Source: Chthoniobacter flavus
GTDB lineage: Bacteria; Verrucomicrobiota; Verrucomicrobiia; Chthoniobacterales; DYNR01
Direction of reading: 5' to 3'
NCBI GenBank assembly: GCA_020720945.1
Contig: DYNR01000042.1
Location: 1 to 13,157, forward strand
DNA: 13,157 nucleotides
Shown: piece after piece, positions 8,257 to 13,157 of the stretch
How positions within the stretch are numbered: position 1 is the first letter of the stretch
Layout: each line of letters opens with the position of its first letter
The notes under the pieces: generated by a model
Seen by the model: the letters and a program-made list of their open reading frames with translations, nothing else
Databases searched by the model: none
What the model was told of the DNA's origin: nothing
Position numbers and translations under genes: made by a program

Positions 8257-8285
8257 CTTCCTCCACCAGAACTCTCTTTTTTCCC

Positions 8286-11200
8286 ATGTCTCTCTCTCTC
8301 TTGCGAACTCTCAAACACGCCTCGGTCTTCCTCGCCGTTTTGCTCGCCGCGGTCTCCTTTTCCCTCTGGAGCGTCCACAAAACGGAAACCGAAATGCGCG
8401 AAGCCCTCGTCAAACAAGCGCAAGTCGCCGCCCTCTCCATCAATGCCGAACGCATCCAAAACCTCTCGGGCTCCGAAGCCGACCTCTCCTCCCCCGCCTA
8501 CGAAAACCTCAAAAAACACCTCGTCAACCTCCGCGCATCCACCCAAGGTTGCCGCTTCGTCTATATCCTCGGCAAAAAAAACGACGGCTCCGTTTTCTTC
8601 TTTGGCGACAGCGAGCCCGCCGACTCCCCAAACGCTTCCCCCCCGGGCCAAATCTACGAGGAATCTTCCGAAGACCTCCTCGCCGCTTTCTCCGAAAAAA
8701 CCCCTTTCCTCGAAGGCCCCATCTCGGACCGCTGGGGCACTTGGATCACCGCCGCCGCCCCGGTCATCGACTCCCCCTCGGAATCTTCCGATGCCACCAC
8801 CGCCGCACACGCCTACCAGATGGTCCAAGACGCCATCGCCTTCTACAAAAAAAACGGCAAAGACGCTTTCCTCCAAGAATGCTCCTCCCCCACCGGCATC
8901 TTCCGCAAAGGCGACCTCTACGCCTTCGCCTACGACCTCTCCATGACGATCCTCGCCCACCCCGTCAACCAAAAATTGATCGGCACCAACCCCGCCAATA
9001 AACCCGATGTCCCCGGCGGCAAACTCTTCCGCAAAGAAATCCAAGCCGCCGCCCTCTCCGCAGGCTCCGGCTGGGTGGACTACCTCTACCCCTCCCCCTC
9101 CTCAAAAAAAAATCTCAAAAAAACCACTTACGCCGAACGCGTCAACGATATGATCTTCTGCTCGGGCGCCTACAAAGGCTCGGACGAAATCCTCGGCGTC
9201 CTCGGCATGGACCTCGATGCCAGCTTCTGGTATTGGGAAATCGCCTCCCGCTCCGTCATCCCGGTCACCGCTTCCGCCCTTTTCCTCATCGTCACCTTCT
9301 TCCTCCTCGCCGCCCGACACCGCTCTTCCACCAAAGTCCAGCGCATCCTCCCACGCCTCCTCCCCCCCCTCGCCCTCATGGTCGCCTTCATGACCTGCTC
9401 GGCCTTTTACATCTTCTGGCTCCAAAACCAACAGCAAATCGAAAAATCCGTCGCCGAAAAAGCCAAAGAAATCCAGGCTTCTTTCTCCTCCCTCGTTGAC
9501 GAACAAACCGATATGCTCGCCGCAATCGAAGTCCCGATCGTCAATAACCACGAAACCCAACTCGCCCTCTCCCGCTCGGACACCGCTTCCCTCCTCGCCA
9601 CCTACGCCCCAGTCTTCCAAACCCTCAAAGAAAAATTCGCCATCACCCACTTCTACTTCATCGACACAAACCGCACCTGCCTCCTCCGCGTCCACGCCCC
9701 AGACAAATCGGGCGATACCATCAACCGCTTCACCACCCTCAAAGCAGAAAAAACCCTCGCCCCCGCCTCGGGCATCGAAATCGGCCAGATGGGCTTCCTC
9801 ACCCTCCGCGTCATTTGCCCGATTTTTTACGAAGGCTCCCTCGCCGGCTATCTGGAAATCGGCAAAGAAATCGACGACATCCTCGAAGTAATCCACACAA
9901 AAACGGGCAAACACCTCGCCGTCTCCGCCGCAAAATCTGCCCTCAAACGCCCCACTTGGGAATCCACCATCCAGTCCCGCTATGCCTCGTTCTCTTGGGA
10001 CTCGATGCCGGACTCCGTCTTCGTCTATTCTTCCCGCCCCACGATCCCTCAATATTTTTTACCCATCGCCTCCATCTCTCCCGAAAACCTCGACAAAACG
10101 GTGCCCACCACCCTCGAAGTCTTGGAAGGCAAAAGCGTTTGGAATGTCTCGGCTCTCCCCCTCGAAGACTCCTCTTCAACCCCCTTGGCTTCTCTCCTCA
10201 TTTTCAATGATATTTCTACACAAAAGGACGCCTTCTCTCACCTGCTAATCGTCGGAAGCCTCTCAGGTGCCATCATCCTTTCCTTCCTCCTCGGCTTTAT
10301 CTTCCTCCTCCTCTACCAAACGGATAAAAATATCCTCGCCCAACAAGCCGACCTCCGCTCAAACGAAAAAAAACTCTCCCATATCATCGAAAACAGCCGC
10401 GACATTATCTATATGCTCTCGCCCCAAGCCATCTTCTCTTTCGTTTCCCCCGCATGGACAACGCAACTAGGCCACCCGCTCTCCGCCGTCCTAGGCCACC
10501 CCGTCTCCGAGTTCCTCCACCCGGAAGACTCCCAAAACTTCGCCGCCTTCCTGCAAAAAGTTTCTGCCGAAGGATCGAGCTCCACAGACTTGGAATACCG
10601 CATCAGACACCTCGACGGCTCCTGGCGTTGGCTGACTTCTAGCGCATCTTCTTCTCTGGACGAACAAGGCAACCCCTCGGGCATCGAAGGCATCGCCCGC
10701 GACATCACAGAACAAAAAAAATCGGAAAACGCCATCCGCACCGCCCACGAACGCCTCCAAGCCGTCATGAGTTCCGTCCACGCGGGCATCATCCTCGTCC
10801 GCTGCTCGGACCGCACCATCGTGGAAGCCAACCCCGCCGCCTTCGCCATCACCGGCACCTCCCGCGGCGACATCATCGACCTCCCCTGCAACCAATACAT
10901 CTGCCCCTCCCAATGCAACGAATGTCCCGTCCTCGACCTCTCGCAAGAAATCGATAACTCGGAACGCAAAGTCCGCCACAAGGACGGCTCCCTCATCCCG
11001 ATCATCAAAACCGTCTCGAAAATCACCCTCGACAACGAGGATTACCTCCTGGAAACTTTCGTCGATATCACCAACCTCAAAGAAGCCGAAGACAAACTCC
11101 GCCAAGCCAAGGAAGAAGCCGAAAAACTCAACGCCTACCTCCACGAGGAAACCATCCGCACCAACGAAATGGCCGCCCGCGCCGAAGCCGCCAATGTCGC

Positions 11201-13157
11201 CAAAAGCGAGTTCCTCGCCAACATGAGCCACGAAATCCGCACCCCCATGAACGGCGTCATCGGCATGACTGGCCTCCTCCTAGACACCGACCTCTCCCCG
11301 CAACAACGCACCTACGCCGAAACCGTCCGCGCCTCCAGCGAAGCCCTCCTCTCCCTCCTCAACGACATCCTCGACTTCTCAAAAATCGAAGCGGGCAAAC
11401 TCGATCTCGAAATCATCAACTTCGACCTCACCGCCCTCCTCGACGACTTCGCCGCCTCCGTCGCCTTCCGCGCCCACGAAAAAAATATCGAAATCGTCTG
11501 CGCCGCCGACCTCGATGTCCCCTCCTTCCTCCGCGGCGACCCGAGCCGCCTCCGCCAAATCCTCACCAACCTCGCCTCCAACGCCATCAAATTCACCTAC
11601 TCGGGCGAAGTCTCCATCCATGTCTCCCGCCTCCCAAACCCCTCCTCGGATGCCGCCCTCCTCCGCTTCTCCGTCAAAGACACGGGCATCGGCATCCCGG
11701 AAGAAAAAGTCCCCCTCCTCTTCGAAAAATTCACCCAAGTCGATGCCTCCACCACCCGCAAATACGGCGGCACAGGCCTCGGCCTCGCAATCTCCAAACA
11801 ACTCACCGAACTCATGGGCGGCAAAATCGGCGTCTCCTCGGAACCCGAAGTCGGCTCGGAATTCTGGTTTGTCGTCCCTCTCCCAGAACAACCCGCCCAC
11901 CTCATCCCCTCCCCTCCCCCTTCCCTCGACAAAGTCCCCATCCTCATCGTGGACGACAACGCCACCAACCGCAACTTCCTCTTCTCCCGCCTCGCAAGCT
12001 GGGGCATCCTCCCCTCCTCCGCCCCCAACGCACAAACCGCCCTCGACATCCTCACCCAAGCCGCCGCCGAAAACTCCCCCTTCCCCATCGCCCTCATCGA
12101 TATGCAAATGCCGGGCATGGACGGCCTCGAACTGGGTAAAAAAATCCTCGCCACCCCCTCCATCGCCAACACCAAAATGATCATCCTCACCTCCATGGGG
12201 ATGCACACCCACTCCTCCCAAGAACTCATCGACATCGGCTTCGCCGCGTGCGCCTCCAAACCCGTCCGCACCTACGAACTCCGCAACCTCCTCCAACACG
12301 CCATCTTCCAATCCGAACCCTCCTCTCCCTCCAACCCGAAAAAAACGACCTCCCAAATCATCCTCCCTCAAAAAAATCTCCGCCCTCCCTTCGCCGACCT
12401 CTCCGCCCGCATCCTCCTGGCCGAAGACAACACCATCAACCAGCAAGTCGCCATCGGCATCCTAAGAAAACTCGGCCTCTCCGCCGATGCCGTCGCCAAC
12501 GGCGAAGAAGCACTCGCCGCCCTAGACTCCCTCCCCTACGACCTCGTCCTCATGGATATCCAGATGCCGCTCATGGACGGCATGGAAACCTCCCGCCGCA
12601 TCCGCGCAAACGAAGCCCGCCGCAGCTCCTCCGGCTCATCCTCCATCCCCATCGTCGCCATGACCGCCAACGCCATGGAAGGCGACCGCGACGCCTGCAT
12701 CGCCGCAGGCATGAACGACTACCTTTCCAAACCCATCTCCCCCCAACTCTTGGAAAAAACTCTCGCCAAGTGGCTCATCGAAAAACCCTCTGCCGCCCCT
12801 GCCTCGGCCGCCCCGGAAGTCGCCGCCACCCCTGCCCAACCCCTCCCCGACCCCGCTATTTTTGACTACGCCGCATTCCTCGAACGCCTCATGGGCGACA
12901 CCGAAACGGCAAAAATCATCCTCCAAGCCTTCTTGGCGGACATCCCCCAACAAATCGAAAAACTCGAAGCCTCCATCGCCGCCCAAAACACGGGAGAAAC
13001 CCGTCGCATCGCCCACACCATCAAAGGCTCTTCCGCCAACATGGGTGCCGGGCAACTCCAGGCCCTCGGCGCAAAAATGGAAGCCCTTGCAAAAAATGGC
13101 GAACCCGAAAAAGTCCAGGCACTCATTCCCGAACTCCAAACCCTCTTCGCTTCCCTC
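8286..13157 (+). CDS. Hybrid sensor histidine kinase C, nested Cache insertion and Cys-rich PAS (3' partial)
   Basis: Open from the ATG at 8286 to the window end: 1624 codons, no stop. By comparison with kinase A's Hpt, probably only about 8-10 codons are missing. TM1 is about 12-30. Extracytoplasmic domain 1 matches that of B: DSEPADSP (108-115), SPPGQIYEES, DRWG (148-151) and GVLGMDLDA (304-312). Between the last two motifs sits a separate single-Cache (Cache_2-like) domain at about 175-297 with FYKKNGKDAF, GSGWVDYLY and YAERV. TM2 is about 324-345 and TM3 about 362-381. The second sensor, as in B, has LRVHAPDKSGDTINRFT (Arg468) and GYLEIGKEIDDIL. TM4 is about 653-677. PAS1 is about 698-812. 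PAS2 (about 824-935) carries Cys868, Cys873, Cys877 and Cys880. HisKA His982; HATPase N1099, D1132 and GGTGLGLA near 1162. REC1 has D1223/D1224, D1272, T1302 and K1325. REC2 has E1380/D1381, D1424, T1460 and K1482. Hpt His1577 lies in HTIKGSSANMG. All phosphorelay residues are present. It starts 29 bp after kinase B, with no Shine-Dalgarno. Confidence 0.92.
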   Translation, partial: MSLSLLRTLKHASVFLAVLLAAVSFSLWSVHKTETEMREALVKQAQVAALSINAERIQNLSGSEADLSSPAYENLKKHLVNLRASTQGCRFVYILGKKNDGSVFFFGDSEPADSPNASPPGQIYEESSEDLLAAFSEKTPFLEGPISDRWGTWITAAAPVIDSPSESSDATTAAHAYQMVQDAIAFYKKNGKDAFLQECSSPTGIFRKGDLYAFAYDLSMTILAHPVNQKLIGTNPANKPDVPGGKLFRKEIQAAALSAGSGWVDYLYPSPSSKKNLKKTTYAERVNDMIFCSGAYKGSDEILGVLGMDLDASFWYWEIASRSVIPVTASALFLIVTFFLLAARHRSSTKVQRILPRLLPPLALMVAFMTCSAFYIFWLQNQQQIEKSVAEKAKEIQASFSSLVDEQTDMLAAIEVPIVNNHETQLALSRSDTASLLATYAPVFQTLKEKFAITHFYFIDTNRTCLLRVHAPDKSGDTINRFTTLKAEKTLAPASGIEIGQMGFLTLRVICPIFYEGSLAGYLEIGKEIDDILEVIHTKTGKHLAVSAAKSALKRPTWESTIQSRYASFSWDSMPDSVFVYSSRPTIPQYFLPIASISPENLDKTVPTTLEVLEGKSVWNVSALPLEDSSSTPLASLLIFNDISTQKDAFSHLLIVGSLSGAIILSFLLGFIFLLLYQTDKNILAQQADLRSNEKKLSHIIENSRDIIYMLSPQAIFSFVSPAWTTQLGHPLSAVLGHPVSEFLHPEDSQNFAAFLQKVSAEGSSSTDLEYRIRHLDGSWRWLTSSASSSLDEQGNPSGIEGIARDITEQKKSENAIRTAHERLQAVMSSVHAGIILVRCSDRTIVEANPAAFAITGTSRGDIIDLPCNQYICPSQCNECPVLDLSQEIDNSERKVRHKDGSLIPIIKTVSKITLDNEDYLLETFVDITNLKEAEDKLRQAKEEAEKLNAYLHEETIRTNEMAARAEAANVAKSEFLANMSHEIRTPMNGVIGMTGLLLDTDLSPQQRTYAETVRASSEALLSLLNDILDFSKIEAGKLDLEIINFDLTALLDDFAASVAFRAHEKNIEIVCAADLDVPSFLRGDPSRLRQILTNLASNAIKFTYSGEVSIHVSRLPNPSSDAALLRFSVKDTGIGIPEEKVPLLFEKFTQVDASTTRKYGGTGLGLAISKQLTELMGGKIGVSSEPEVGSEFWFVVPLPEQPAHLIPSPPPSLDKVPILIVDDNATNRNFLFSRLASWGILPSSAPNAQTALDILTQAAAENSPFPIALIDMQMPGMDGLELGKKILATPSIANTKMIILTSMGMHTHSSQELIDIGFAACASKPVRTYELRNLLQHAIFQSEPSSPSNPKKTTSQIILPQKNLRPPFADLSARILLAEDNTINQQVAIGILRKLGLSADAVANGEEALAALDSLPYDLVLMDIQMPLMDGMETSRRIRANEARRSSSGSSSIPIVAMTANAMEGDRDACIAAGMNDYLSKPISPQLLEKTLAKWLIEKPSAAPASAAPEVAATPAQPLPDPAIFDYAAFLERLMGDTETAKIILQAFLADIPQQIEKLEASIAAQNTGETRRIAHTIKGSSANMGAGQLQALGAKMEALAKNGEPEKVQALIPELQTLFASL
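9104..9123 (+). repeat. Poly-A tracts (9 A and 7 A) inside kinase C
   Basis: Nine A (9104-9112) and seven A (9117-9123) separated by TCTC encode Lys/Asn-rich residues at the end of the nested Cache domain (SKKNLKKT). They are possible slippage sites, but the preference for AAA lysine codons explains them as well. The frame is intact. Confidence 0.55.
11202..11269 (+). repeat. 68-bp HisKA-box repeat, copy in kinase C
   Basis: Identical over all 68 bases to 2410-2477 in kinase A, with a further 11 identical bases after one mismatch. It supports a common and fairly recent origin for the A and C output halves, or exchange between them. Confidence 0.8.

Noticed and set aside
8257..8285. Remnant of a lost REC2-Hpt tail after kinase B
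   Set aside because: Only 29 bp remain before kinase C and no receiver or Hpt residues can be read there in any frame.
2410..11269. The repeated kinase segments as a CRISPR or mobile element
   Set aside because: The repeats are conserved kinase motifs in coding frame at domain-determined spacing, with no transposase, terminal repeats or spacer structure.

Overview
The window carries one strand-uniform cluster of four genes on the + strand. They are an orphan periplasmic substrate-binding lipoprotein followed by three very large membrane-bound hybrid sensor histidine kinases, the last cut by the window end. The genes are tightly packed (0, 57 and 29 bp gaps), with one good sigma70-type promoter candidate upstream and no terminator between them, so they look like one operon. 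There is no transporter, no DNA-binding response regulator and no RNA gene.

Organism: the coding strand is extremely rich in C and poor in G, with C-ending codons (CTC, TCC, GCC, GGC, CGC, AAC) plus AAA and GAA for Lys and Glu. None of the four starts has a clear Shine-Dalgarno sequence. The sensor modules are of kinds common in environmental Gram-negative bacteria. I lean towards a PVC-group bacterium such as Verrucomicrobiota/Opitutales, but this rests on overall impression and is weak.

Layout: 1-207 is non-coding-looking DNA of different composition with an imperfect inverted repeat, possibly a dispersed repeat. 208-236 is a candidate promoter. 295-1131 is a ModA/WtpA-like binding lipoprotein. 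1132-4443 is hybrid kinase A (TM, extracytoplasmic domain, TM, PAS, HisKA, HATPase, REC, REC, Hpt), whose ATG directly abuts the binding-protein stop. 4501-8256 is hybrid kinase B (two extracytoplasmic sensor domains on four TM helices, two PAS, HisKA, HATPase, one degenerate REC, no Hpt). 8286-13157 is hybrid kinase C (the same double sensor with an extra Cache domain nested in the first one, two PAS of which one is Cys-rich, HisKA, HATPase, two intact REC, Hpt), open at the window end.

Working model (inference): the lipoprotein binds a small ligand, perhaps an oxyanion, and presents it to kinase A. Kinases B and C read other extracytoplasmic ligands through Cache-type domains. Kinases A and C have complete His-Asp-His relays. 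Kinase B has an active-looking kinase core but no usable receiver or Hpt, so it would need to pass phosphate to, or tune, A or C. C looks like a chimera: its sensor half matches B and its output half matches A. The final response regulator must lie outside this window.
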